Positions 1 to 12,200 of a stretch of 64,000 bases of DNA are shown in pieces. The stretch is from Paracentrotus lividus. Its lineage: Eukaryota; Echinodermata; Echinoidea; Camarodonta; Echinidae. The DNA lies in NCBI GenBank assembly GCA_940671915.1, contig CALNVZ010000174.1, positions 20,447,456 to 20,511,455 of the forward strand. The letters are read 5' to 3'. A model generated the notes under the pieces. It was not told the DNA's origin, ran no database searches, and saw nothing but the letters and a program-made list of their open reading frames with translations. Within the stretch, counting starts at the first letter, position 1. Every line of letters starts with the position of its first letter. The translations under genes and the position numbers were made by a program.

Positions 1-1270
1 CCCCCCCCCCACCTCCCCGTCGTGACATGAAATCGCCGCGCTTGGTCGTTGGAATATATCTCGGAGACGTCTCTCAAATTAATTCTCAAATTAGTCTCAA
101 ACTAGTTCCAAATCCGTTTTTCCAGTGTAATGACAAGTGACTTGCCACCACTAGTGTATTGTTGGTTTTAGCGTCAGTTGTCCTCTCTACAATATGTCAG
201 GTCAAACTAACACTTCAATCGTGTCGGAAAATGTCATTTTTGATGATTAACATGCAATTAATCTAATCGTTGTGGACTTGGTTCTATAATGCACCTAATT
301 CTTAAACAAAGTTTTAACAACCTTTAACTTCAAGTTAACGAGAAAATAGATAAATTAGCTTCCTCCGACATAAAACTCGCAAAGCCATATCAAACTCTAA
401 ACCACCTATACCCCTAGTTTAGAATTCTTTAGAAATGTGTGTACATAATTGATCCCGAATGACGTCATCTGAATCTACTTTCGTACGATAGGACGCACGC
501 TTCACTGACGCTTCATAGAGAAGCGTGCAAATCAGCGTTGCATTCTCGTCTCATTACCCTTACTATTTTCGTGCGACAGCACAACTCTAAACCCCGGAAC
601 AGAATACGGGCCATAGAGTATAGCTGATGGTGTACAAGATTTCTTTGAACCTCCAGAGCTCAAAAGAGTGAAGAACATTACAATTCGCTGTTGATTACAA
701 TTAACACTTATCAAAAGAAAAAGCAAATCATTTTTAAAAAGACCGTACACTTCCTTTCCACCTCTCTTCTTCATAGTTTTGTACATAGGCTTAAGGGTTG
801 CAGCGGCTTCTGTATATTGTATTCAGTAAACATGTTCTGTATGTATTATAATATAAAACTATTGTTTTGTTGTTGTTGTTGATGTTGTTGTTGAGTTTAT
901 GGATAATGTAATTGAGGCCTATGCCAATTTATTTCGAGGCAGGGAAAAGGTTGTTATGATTTAGAAGCCAAATTGAGTTAAATTTTAAAGCATTTATTCT
1001 AAGGAATAAGTTAGTTTCAACGCCTAACCACCCCCCCCCTTAAAAAAAAATGAAAAAATAAAAAATAAAAAATAAAAAAAGAAATAAAAAAAAATAAAGG
1101 GGAACAAATTTGGAAATTCAAATAAAATCATTAGTTTTTAGTGAAATAAATGATCTCGCTTTCTTATTAAGGTGTTTTCACGTGATTCCTGGCTTCACAC
1201 GCAATGTACTCAAAATGAGAAAGAGACAGGGAGAGAGAGAGAGAGAGAGAGAGAGCGCGCACGAGAGATG

Positions 1271-1311
<41 letters not shown>

Positions 1312-1494
1312 TGAGAAAGAAAGAGAGAGTGACAGAGAAATATAAATAGTAAAGAGAAAGATGGAGAGAGAGAGACAGAGAGAGATAGAAAAAAGGTGTG
1401 CGAAAGAAATGAGAAAGAGAGAGAGAAAAAAAAATGAGAGCGAGAGAGGGAGAGAGTGAATATTATTGTCTGCGGTTTGTGCACTCACGGATAG
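1..1494. other. Non-coding, no gene seen; GA microsatellite
   Basis: AT-rich DNA. It contains (GTT)n near 860-895, A-rich runs at 1040-1100 and a purine (GA)n tract at about 1220-1470. Frames read across the GA tract are Ser/Leu or Arg/Glu simple repeats, not genes. Bases ~10-50 share about 27 bp with the opposite strand of 54813-54840. Confidence 0.6.
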
Positions 1495-2540
1495 ATAACG
1501 GTCTGTAACCTATTGGTCTACAACCCATTGGTCTACTACTATTGGTCTACTTCCATTTGGTCCAATGACCTTTTAGTCTACTAACCATTTGGTCCATTGG
1601 CTATTAGGTCTACTAGACATTTGATCCACAACCAATTGGTCTACTAGGCGTTTGGTCCACAACCTATTGGTCTACTAGGCATTTGATCCACAACCAATCG
1701 GCCTACTAGTACTAGGCATTTGGTCCATAACCTATTGGTATACTTGGCGTTTGGTCCACAACAAATTGGTCTACTAGGCGTTCGGTCCACAACAAATTGG
1801 TCTACTAGGCGGTCCACAACTAATTGGTTGCATGTAATATGCATCCTTGGTCTCTTAGCAATTGGTCTTCTTTAATTGGTCTACATGTACCATCTATTGG
1901 TCTAATTGGCGTACTGGCGTCTGGTATACAACCACAACCAATGGTGGTCTACCTATTTTTGGTCTACGATTATAGGCTATATCTACGGCCGATCGAGCGA
2001 CTCACCCTATACCCATATAAAAGTGACCTTCTTGACGTCCACCTAACCGTTTGTTCTACACCCGATTTGGTCCACTAAGTCTACAGTTGGTCTTCTTATT
2101 AATTTTGGTCTCATGTACCATCTATTGGTCTAATTGGGCTACTAGGCGTCTGGTATACAACCACAACCAATGGTGGTCTACCTATCTTTTGGTCTACGAG
2201 TTATAGGCCTATATCTACGGCCGATCGAGCGACCTCACCCTATACCCTTATAAAAGGTGACCTTCTTGACGTCCACTAACCGTTTGTTCTACACCCGATT
2301 GGTCCACTAAGTCTACATCCAATTGGTCCACTACCCATTTCAGTGGTTGCCTACATCCAATTGGTCCACTAACCATTTGGTCTATATCCAACTGGTCCAC
2401 TAACCATTTGGTTTACATCCAATTGGTCCACTAACCATTTGGTCTACATCCAAGTGCTCCACTAACCATTTGGTCCACAACCAATTAGTCCACGAACCAT
2501 TTGGTCTACAACTAATGGGTCCACAAACCATGTTTGTCTA
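1495..2540. repeat. Degenerate TTGGTCTAC minisatellite
   Basis: Dozens of imperfect units alternating ATTGGTCTACTA and TTTGGTCCACAACCA, period roughly 15 or 30 bp. Within it a ~225-bp module occurs twice in tandem (about 1858-2080 and 2082-2312), including a non-repeat core with CGGCCGATCGAGCGAC. An inverted pair of units reappears at about 4390-4440. Confidence 0.85.
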
Positions 2541-2859
2541 TCAATAATATATTCTTCAAAAGGGATACTTCAATCGCGGTATTAAAATGTCTTTTCTTCC
2601 GGTTACTTTTTTAGTTTTTGCTAAATTTGGCGCCCCCCTAAGTTCATTCGGCGCCCCCCTTGGGCGGGGGCCCGGGCCCCCGAGCCCCCCCCCCCGAATA
2701 CGCACATGTTTGTTTATTTATAGTTTTACTCTCATTAGATAATTTTGTCACAGTACATGCAAACAGCTATTTGTTCAAGAAATCGCATTGCAGTGAGGCG
2801 GGCTTAATGCCAGTGCACGTTTTCTTTGTTATTATGGATTAACCTGAAAACAGTGCATT
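2541..2859. repeat. Unassigned spacer with G/C homopolymers
   Basis: Contains two GGCGCCCCCC motifs and mixed C and G runs at about 2629-2694. No gene is seen. Confidence 0.4.
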
Positions 2860-2863
2860 TTAA

Positions 2864-4254
2864 GGACGTTGCACAGTTATGTTTCTGCGCATCTTGACCG
2901 CGCATCCTGGGCGCGCATTATTTACTACGTCACAATGGAAAAAATATTCAGCGCTCACGGGCGATCCAGCGTTCAAAGAGTTAAAAGAAATGAACTTTAT
3001 AAATACAGTATTTATTCCTTCTTTTTGTTCATTATTTACCTACTTGCAGAGATATGTAAAGCAGTTATGTTGGTGCATGTTCGTGTTATTCTAGAGATTG
3101 CGATGGATATGAAATTGATTGTAAATGTTTGGGAGCAGGATTTTGAATAAGTAGAAAATTAGATAGAGTTTTCACATTTTTGCGTATTTTTGGCACTTTT
3201 CAGTGGTTTTCAAGTAGACTCGCCATTATTACAACGCCGATATTTTGAAAACGAGCACATTGACCCCCATATTTTAATGTTCCTACTCTTTTAGTTTATA
3301 TTCCTCTACAACTTGGCAAATTTTGATGAAATTGGCATGGATTTTGAATGTTCGAGAGCATGATTTTGAATCAAGTGTAATATAGGTTGGATTCTCATAT
3401 TTGTTTGACGTTTTCGGCACGTTTTTGTGGTTTTTAAGCCAATTTGCAACTATTCGGGTTCCGATAGCTTAAAAATGAGCACATGGACCCCCTTTTTTGA
3501 ATGTTTATATCCGTTGAATATGTATTTCTCTACAACTTTGTAAATTTTTATGAAAATGACATGGATTTTTAATGTTCGGGAGCGTAATTTTGAATCAAGT
3601 GTAATTTAGAGTGGATTTTCACGCTTTTTGGACGTTTTCGGCGCGTTTTTGTGAATTTTTCAAGACGATTCGCGAGTATTCGGGCGCCGAAAGTTCGAAA
3701 ACGAGCACATGGACCCCCCCCCCCTTTTTCAAAGTTTCTACATATTTATGATGAATCCCTCTACAACTTTGCAAAATTTGATGAGACTGTCATGGTTTTT
3801 TAAAAAAGTGCACCTTAAAATATACTTTTTTATTTTCTTGTAGATTCCAAGCCTCTAAGATATGGTTTTTGCCATTTTACGCACCATTTTTGCCACATGA
3901 GGGCGCTGCTGGCTCAAAAATAAGTACAAATATGCCAGTTTAAACAATGTCTCCATCTTTGGTATAAACTTTGTAACAAATCAGGAAGGTTTGATTAAGT
4001 TTGATACGGTTTTGACAAAGTAATGACGATTTTTACTTGTTTGTTGCACTCGCGAGGTCTAACAGAGGCCAATTTCTTAAATTACGCGTACTTTACAGGC
4101 CATCCAAATATGGCAACTTCAAAGTTCCGTAGCAAAAAATCAAGCACATGAACCTATATTATTTTTTGCATTTTTGGCATACATAGATACCAAAGTAACT
4201 CTGTGCAAAATTTGGTGAACTTGTCATGGTTTTGGTTTCAACTGTGCAACGTCC
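2864..4254. mobile_element. Non-autonomous DNA transposon with TTAA target duplication
   Basis: Perfect 15-bp terminal inverted repeats GGACGTTGCACAGTT (2864-2878) and its complement (4240-4254) are flanked on both sides by TTAA (2860-2863 and 4255-4258). The length is 1391 bp. No transposase frame is present. TTAA duplication is typical of Kolobok and piggyBac; the GGAC end favours Kolobok-like (inference). The interior is a tandem repeat. Confidence 0.8.
3165..3800. repeat. Three ~225-bp tandem units inside the TTAA element
   Basis: Each unit runs through a 'GAAAACGAGCACATGGACCC' block, then CTCTACAACTTTG, then a CATGGATTTT-like block. Units start near 3165, 3391 and 3613; the last is truncated. 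Confidence 0.75.
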
Positions 4255-4258
4255 TTAA

Positions 4259-5280
4259 GCGCTGCTTTATAATTTATTGATTTTGTACAATCAACAATTA
4301 CCTCATCAAGTGTAAAATCCTGGATATGTGAATGATTATTGGGGGTGTAGGTTTCAAAGTTTCCGGTCGGTTAGGGTTAGAATGAATGGAGGTAGACGTA
4401 TTGGCTAGTGGACCAATAGTTTGTAGACCAATAGGTGTTTAACTGGAAAACTGGGCGAACATTATTTTGCTCTGTGCGTTGCTCAGCAGGCCTTACGCAG
4501 CATTTCACAGCTTTGTCTGTGTATCTATTTTTATCATTGATACACAATAATGTGTATCAATGATAAACAATAGAGTGATCATGAGTTTTCGTGCCCCGAA
4601 ATTGAAAGTTCCATCCTTCTTCTATAGACTGAATATAATTTCATTGATATCCAATTGCTGGGAAATGGGGTCTTTGGGCGTTGCAAAAATACTAAAAACG
4701 GTCTAAATCATGAAAGTATATGGAGTTAATGGATTTTGTTGACAATTTTTGGTGTACCCGGTAGAGTAAATCCGTAGTCACATTAGCAGGTGGGGTATCA
4801 TATGTTTTCGTTTGGAGCTTTAAGTAATGTAGATCAATCCATACTGCCGTCGATGATATAAAGAATTGGATAAAGCATCGGATGAAGAGAATATAGGGCA
4901 CTTTTTATTTTTTTAACCGAATCAGAAGATGTTTTAATGCAGTATTCTGCATATCAGCAAAAGTTAGTCACCCAATACTGACAATGAAAGCGTCGTAAAA
5001 TATAAAAACAACAACAACAACAACTAATGATTATTTCCGAAGCTGTATTAATAAATCTAGAATACGAAAAAAAATTATTGTACCTCGGAAATATTTTTTT
5101 TTAAAACTGTCCTCTGGACTTCTATACTTCTTTGAGCAATACAAAATGGTAATAATTATTATTAGTCATGAGCTATAAAATATCTACCAGAGGTGCAACT
5201 GTAAGATGTAACTATATTATATCAACTGTGATTACCTGCAACAGATATAAATCTAAAATATTAGAATATAACCAGCAGGC
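4259..5280. other. Non-coding stretch with a perfect hairpin
   Basis: No gene seen. It holds an inverted TTGGTCTAC fragment (about 4390-4440), a perfect 17-bp-arm palindrome at 4530-4567, and A-rich DNA. Confidence 0.5.
4530..4567. repeat. Perfect 38-nt palindrome
   Basis: Arms TTTATCATTGATACACA and its exact complement are separated by ATAA. Confidence 0.8.
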
Positions 5281-5760
5281 CCGTACCTATGCGGGGGGGG
5301 GGGGGGGGTTCGGGGTTCGAACGAACCCCCCCCCCCCCCGCTGGCGAGCAGAGGTCCGCTTGACAAAAAAAAAAAAAAAAAAATGGATTAAAAAAAAAAA
5401 AAAAAGGAATATCACTGTAAAGAACCATTTGTTTTGTTGTTGTGTTTTTTTTTTTTTGTATTTTTGTTATTTTTTGTTGGTTGTTGCTTGGGGCCGATCG
5501 AACGACCTTAGCCTACCCCTATAGCTAATATATGGTACTCTTCTTGACGGCCGAAGGCAAATTTTTTTGGAACCCCTTACCCCCTCCCCCCTCCCGCCCC
5601 TTATCGCGCGGTCAGCGTGATGTGAAATAATTTTTGATGTACCTTTTAGCTCACCCGGCGTGACGTGAACATTTTTATGTACCTTTTGTCCACTTTTGCA
5701 GATCTCGAACCCTCCCGTAAAAAATCCTCGTTATAGAAGGAGAGAGGCGACGAAGGCTTG
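5281..5760. repeat. Dispersed repeat with G/C/A homopolymers
   Basis: A G run then a C run (about 5292-5340) sit around TTCGAACGAAC, followed by poly-A. From 5492 it shares the GGCCGATCGAACGACC...CTTCTTGACGGCC module with 1986-2040 and 2219-2270. The 5580-5745 part (GTGACGTGAAC, CTTTTGCAG, GTAAAAAATCC) reappears, diverged, at about 29980-30160. Confidence 0.6.
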
Positions 5761-5987
5761 TAGTAGAAGTCGAGAGACGTTTCGGACCGTCTTCTAGATA
5801 CTTCAGGAGAATACTATGCCTAACGTTACATATACCAAAGAGTATTTAAAAATGGGGCACGGTGAAAAGAAATGTTCAACATTTATTATACGTTTAATAA
5901 TTGACTTGTCAATCAAAGGTATTTTCTTTTGTCTCAAAAGAAGATTTTCCAAACATGTGCCCGCCCCTTTCGTGATTATCCTTTGCC

Positions 5988-6029
5988 TGATCACCTGACC
6001 CTGATCACCTGACCCATAATCACGTGATA
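5988..6029 (+). promoter_or_regulatory. E-box cluster just upstream of the CBM9-like start codon
   Basis: Two perfect, abutting 14-bp copies of TGATCACCTGACCC (5988-6001 and 6002-6015) each contain a CACCTG E-box. They are followed by AATCACGTGATA with a palindromic CACGTG at 6021-6026. The cluster ends about 20 bp before the ATG, so it may lie in the 5' UTR or core promoter. Binding is inferred from the motif only. Confidence 0.4.
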
Positions 6030-6049
6030 CAAGCACTGAATCCAAAAGC

Positions 6050-6251
6050 ATGGAGCTTCTTCATCACGGAATCTGTTTTGTGCTTGTTTTACAAACCATG
6101 CTGACGTGTGGAGAACGGCTAACGTGCGATAGTTTACCTATTCCAAAATCTTATGTTGTATACTTTCTTCAGAATGGTGAGAAAATCAACATTGATGGTA
6201 AACTCGACGATTCTGCTTGGCAGCATGTATCAAGGAGCGACCGATTTATTG
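6050..6251 (+). CDS. CBM9-like gene, exon 1 (start codon, signal peptide)
   Basis: Residues 1-67 plus the first base of codon 68. It carries the signal peptide and the opening CBM9 strand with DGKLDDSAW. The donor is gtaagc. Intron 1 is 2078 bp. Confidence 0.9.
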
Positions 6252-9200
6252 GTAAGCATGCTCGCCTGTCTCACCCGGTACTTCGGCCTGGACTCTGGAG
6301 TACTGCCCGCCCTACCAAGTACCATTCCGCATCGTCCATCGAGCACATTGCGCAGACGAGGGCAAGCTATTTTGCCTTTGTTCTTTACATTTGACGTCCA
6401 TCAAGACACCCATATTGAAAAATAAAAATATGGAAATGGTTTATGGTAGGGCCTAGTCGTATGATTGGAAAAGCTGTAAGAAATTTAAAAAACATTTTTA
6501 TAATAAAAAAACAAAAACAAAAACAAAACAACTTACAACTTGCACTTTATTTAGTCAAAATAGACAAGAGCAATAGTGGGAGTCGAACCATTGTCAGCTT
6601 CTTCTTCTTCTTCTTCTTCTTCTTCTTCTTCTTCTTCTTTTTTTTTTTTGATCCTCTTCTTCTTCCTCCATTTCATTTGTAGTTGGAGATCCTCCTGTAT
6701 TATTAGGCTTGCTCTGTCTTACTCTCCCATATACGTAGAAGAAAGAAATATGGTCTTTGAATTGACTTTGGCTCATGACTTTGGTAGTTACACCCATTGA
6801 GAGATTGCAGTCCCACATGCATGCCTTACAAATGTTAAGGCATAAATTTTGACCCTTTGCACACTTACACTTTATATGCATGGTCAATTCGTAATTGACC
6901 TTGCACTGGGAAGTAGTACCTTACTGCAGCAGTCTTCTTCCAATGGAAAGTCAATGCAGAAAAGTGTCTTGAGCAGCTCAAGCCAAGTCAAGGTGGCATA
7001 TCCAAAAAAAGGGTCTAAAAATTCTACTAAACAAAATTTTAAATATCTAATGGAAGAATTATATTGCAATGAGACTATAGATTATCTTAAATTATTTTGA
7101 GGTAGGTGTAAAGCTGGTTTCGCTAATTATTATTGAGAAGTTTTCTGAGCAACCAAGAGGGCGACAGACAGCCATTTTTCAGTATACCCAGTTGCTGTAT
7201 GTCCGGACAGGTTGTTTATCCGGACAGACGATTTTGACCAGCCATTTGAAAAGGTTTACAAGCAATCTTTTTGTAGTTTTTTGGAACAAAGTGATAGAAA
7301 ATATTCTACACATCAAATATTGATTAAGATAAGCATCATTCAACATATATTTTTGGCTTAATCCTGAGACAAACAAGCAGGCTTCATTTTTGTTAAGTGT
7401 CCGGACAACGGGCCCCCCATCCTACTGACTGTTGTTGGTTTGCAATGTTCAATGCAATGCTGAACAATAGATTTCTTGTAAATATTACCTTTTTAAAGCT
7501 TTTCTCTTCAAAGAGGAACACTTGTGCATTAATGAACTCAACTACCTCAAAATGTATATATATATTTTTTTATTATTCTCACTTTTGTACACTCTGAAAA
7601 ACAAAAGAGTAAATTGGTGATCAAAAGTTCTGCATAAATTTGAGTGTATTATTTATACCAGTTTTGCTCCTTTTTTCACAAGTTTTGTTTTTTCACACAA
7701 GTTTTTCTAAGGTACATGTATTTCTTCTTTTTGCAATAGCTTTCAGGTCAAAAATTAAGTAGTAGCATATTTCTATGTTATTATAAGACACAATGAATAG
7801 GTTTTTAGATAAATTTCAAATAAAAATCGTAAAAAAACCCCCCAAAAAACGTCACTGATTTTTTTTTTTCCCCTTCCCCGCCGAAAAAGTTGAGGGGAAA
7901 TTGTCAGAAATTGGACTTCAAAAAAAATGAAAAAATTTCATCCAAGAAGAGAGAAAGAAAATTAAAAACATCAGGGGTAATGAAAGGAGCACCCAAACAC
8001 TTAGTTATTAAAGAAAGGTAAGTGAAAATGTTATTTAAAAAGTGAAAAATTAAGTTTGTTTTCTGAAAGTTTTCTTGGGCCTACTGAATCTTGTCATTAG
8101 TCCCATATGATTCAAGTGCGTGTGTGGATCTAGGATTTTTACTTGATAAAAAGCTTAATCCAATTGAAATGCAATATAGGTATATACCAGAAAGCTGCGA
8201 TATTTAGCTCGGGATACAGAAACTAAAATGAATCTAATCTCTAACTAAATTATATATTTTATACCCATATTAACTAGCACTCAAATAATTGTTTTGCAAG
8301 TTTTTTTTTTTTTAATAATTTAAATACAGACATCCAAGGAGACACCTTTCCGCAGCCAAGGTTTGATACTTGGGTAAAGATGAGATATGATTACAAGTAT
8401 CTCTACATAGGAGCTTACTTGCAGGAGACTGATGTCTTTGCCAACCAAACAAAACATGACTCTGTTGGTAAGTTATCCTGAATTCTGAACTTCATTCCCA
8501 AACGATGTAATAAATGCTATATGTCTTGTAGTCACGTTAGGATATTGTAGTAGCTGTTGAAAAAAAAAAGAACCAGAAAAAAAAAAACAACGAACAAACA
8601 AACACAAAAAAAAAACAAAACAGAACAGGACTGGATCTCTTAACTGTTACCATTTATTTGCATTTTATTGATGCAATTTTTTTAGGGACAAAGTCAAAAA
8701 GTGGCTCATCAGTCTATTCACTAACCTGGTGCAGCTGTAGTGGACCAGTTATTTTGCTAAAAAATTATAGGACCTTATTCATAAAGGTTAAATCTGGGGT
8801 TAAACTGTGATTAGAAAAATATGAAAAATCTGTCTACATTATTATATTATTCCTAACACATTTACTGGATTCTGGAATTGTGCTTTAAAACTTTCTCAGT
8901 TATCATTCAGAGGCAGTTTACAATAGTTTCAGTTCCAAAATTCTGATAGAAAATATCTACTGTACGAGATTGTGTCACACTTTGCCTAACCATAGTAAAC
9001 CATAGATTTTTAAATCAGTGCTCTTAAAAGCTATGGCTTAACTTGTACACCTTTGTGAATATGGGTCACAATGTTTAAAATGACTCAACTGGTCTAGTTT
9101 TTCATTCCCTTTTGAGTCTTATTGCTTTTTGGGTTTTGGAATAGAAGAGATTTATTTACTCATGTTATTCTTTTTTCAATCTTATCTTATGGGTTTGGAA

Positions 9201-12200
9201 TTAAAACTGAGTTTTCCAAATTTGTTGTAATTATCTGATAGACAAAGGAATCTGTAGAAAGTGAAAAAAGTCTAAAATATCTGTAAAAAGGTTCATCTGA
9301 TTGGTATAGTTCAATAAAGTAGAATACTTCTACACACATGTACCTCATCTTGATTGTGTAATGAAAAATTCTACTTTCTATTAGCCTAAAATATGTTTTC
9401 ATTACTTGTTACTTACTGTTATATATTGTTACATGTATATTAGGATTGAATCATTACAACACAATCCATGGTATTTTTTATTTAGAGTATCTTAATACAC
9501 AAACATTTGAAGGTATTGTGAAGAACTCTGACCAATCGACAACATTCAGACTTTATAGAATAATTCAAAAAGAAATGAAAATATGATGGAAATAGTAGTC
9601 AACAAGTATGCATCTCCATCTAACAAAGATGATAAATAAAGTTGTTATTTTCCCCCAAACTCTTGAGCTCAATGCTTTCACATTTCATACACACTTTTTA
9701 GTGTTCGTTATGTGGCAGCGTAATTAAATAAACATTTCTGATCGGCTGCTTGTGATTTTTTTGTGATTTTGAATTTCCTTTTGCAGTTTTCAAAGACAAT
9801 GATTTTGAGGTAAGCACTATCTTATTTTTATATAAGGGATTTGGTATCTTCCCAAAACAAGTGCAAAAGAGATTGAAATGAATAAAATTCTATTGCTCTG
9901 ACCCTAAAAACAAACTATTGAAAGTTTTGGATCAAATGCTATTCATTTACTATCTTAAGACAGTGAAAACAAACAAGGCTAAGAATACAGCTGCGCACAA
10001 GTAATTTACTATTGCTATGTTGCAAGCTTAGCAGCCCTGTAGGCACGGGGACTAATGCGGTGTGCGTTGTGCTGCGTTGAAACGCAAGTGGTTTTCTAAA
10101 GCAGCCGAGAATGGTTTTCAAAATTTGAGTATGAAATCATAGATATCTCAAAAGTAAAGCAAGCAATTAGACTGAAATTTTTATGGGATACCAGACTGAC
10201 CTACATGTTTATGATCATGTTGGCAGAATGAGCTAAATCAAATCAATTGCAATTTGAATAATATTCATTGTTACTGCATCCCTTTAATACCACACATTTA
10301 TCCACATGACCGGCTAACACTTCTTGGAATTCTTTGGAATGCTATTAGAAAACGTTTATTTCTTGACGAGATCCCCTCTAGTTTACAGCAAAATATTTCT
10401 TTTTATTTATAGCCAGTTTGTTTTTTTCCATTGTTTTGTTTGACCTGTAATTTTTTATTTCCATCGTGCAGGTATTTACAGATCCAGATGGAAGCACACA
10501 CTGGTAGGAGGCTGTAATTACAATTTTTAAATTTATTGAATTATGGTTGAAATAAAAAAAATTGTTTTCCTTTTGGATAATAATATATAAAAAAAAAAAA
10601 TTAACAACTAATTTTAAACCATGTTTGATAACAGACTTTATCGTGGGAAAGATAAGGATATACTGAGATATTTTAGAAGAAATAAGAATTTCTTAACTTT
10701 TGATATTTTCCCCATTTCATCTTTATTTGCTCTTCAGGTACAAAGAGTTTGAAATCAATGCCATCAACACAACATGGGACCTCATATTAAATAAAGTAAG
10801 TAGATAAAAGTTCTAAAAACTAAACAAGAGGAGGAAAAGCAAAAAACAAGTGTGTGATTTTCTCCTATAATTTCATCAGAAGCTATGTGTGCCTAACCTT
10901 TTTTTTTAGTTTTTACTTTAAGGTAGTGTCATCCTTTTGCAGGCAAAAATATTACAATTCTAGTTTTTGAGAGGATGTAGTAGTATATCAATGACTATAT
11001 CTTCCCACAACATGATTAAGCTCTAATGTGTATGTTTGTCATTATATTGTGATTATCATAATTCATTCCTATTTTTTCGAACCTCGAAAAATATACTGTA
11101 CGGTACGGTGCGAACCGTTGACCTTTAGCGCAGAGAATAGTGCACGCTGATGCGCCGTCTGTGTATTGCTGTGTGTGGTCCGTGCTGCACGCGCTGTAAT
11201 ATCAACGATGTTGATGGAGAGCTGGTCTAGATTGGTAGTCAGATTTTCGTTTCTTATTACTGATCTAGGCAACCTATGACAGTAAGATTGAAAAGACAGT
11301 ATAGGTCGATCACGTTCTAAAGTTATGCCAAGTTGCATTAGTTTTTGCAATTTGTGAAAAAGGATGACACTACCTTTAAAGAATGTTATAGTATGTAAGA
11401 TTAAGCTTTTAATTGCAATCAATATGTTAGCTGTTGGTATTTTTAAGAGATATAATTTGAATTTCTTGGTTGGTTCATATGAATATTAAGTTTCTATAAA
11501 TAATCAGAAGAAAAATGACGAGGATCATGAAGAATGTATTGGAGGAAGCATGAAAGTCTTAAAAGACAAATATAAATAAAAAGAACAAAATAAAAAAATA
11601 AAAAAAGAAAAAAAAAAAAGAAAGAAAATAAAAAGACCCCCAAAAGAAAGAACAAACAGGCAAGCGGAAATACTAAAATTGTTTGATTGCACAAGATTGC
11701 ATGGACAGCTTTCCCAGGATACATTGGGCATATAACATAACTATTTATGGCCTTTTGCTCATTTTATTATGCCTCCGCCACCGAAGGTGGTGCCGGAGGC
11801 ATTATGTTTTCGGGTTGTCCGTCCGACCGTCCGTCCATCCGTCCGTCCGTACGTCCGTCCCGTTTTCGTTCTCGCGATAACTTAAGAACCGTTTGACGGA
11901 TCACTTTCAAACTTGGATCATGTATGCATATGGTAGGACAATGATCTGATTAGACTTTGGGGTCATTAGGTCAAAAGGTCAAAGGTCACAGAGGTCATTG
12001 TATGCATGAAAATGGCTCTTCCGCCATAACTTAAAAATCGTTTGACGGGTCAACTTCAAACTTGGTAATGTGTGCCTATGGGAGGGGCAATGAACTGATT
12101 AGATTTTAGGGTCATGAGGTCAAAGGTCAAAGGTCCAGATGTTCATTGTATACATGAAAATGGTTCGTTCTCGCAATAACTTAAGAAGGTTTGACGGGTC

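Noticed and set aside
1110-1488. Ser/Leu and Arg/Glu frames over 1.1-1.5 kb
   Set aside because: Readings of a (GA)n microsatellite.
6560-6600. tRNA-like GTGGGAGTCGAACC
   Set aside because: The complement resembles a T-arm, but the stem does not pair and no acceptor or anticodon arm follows.
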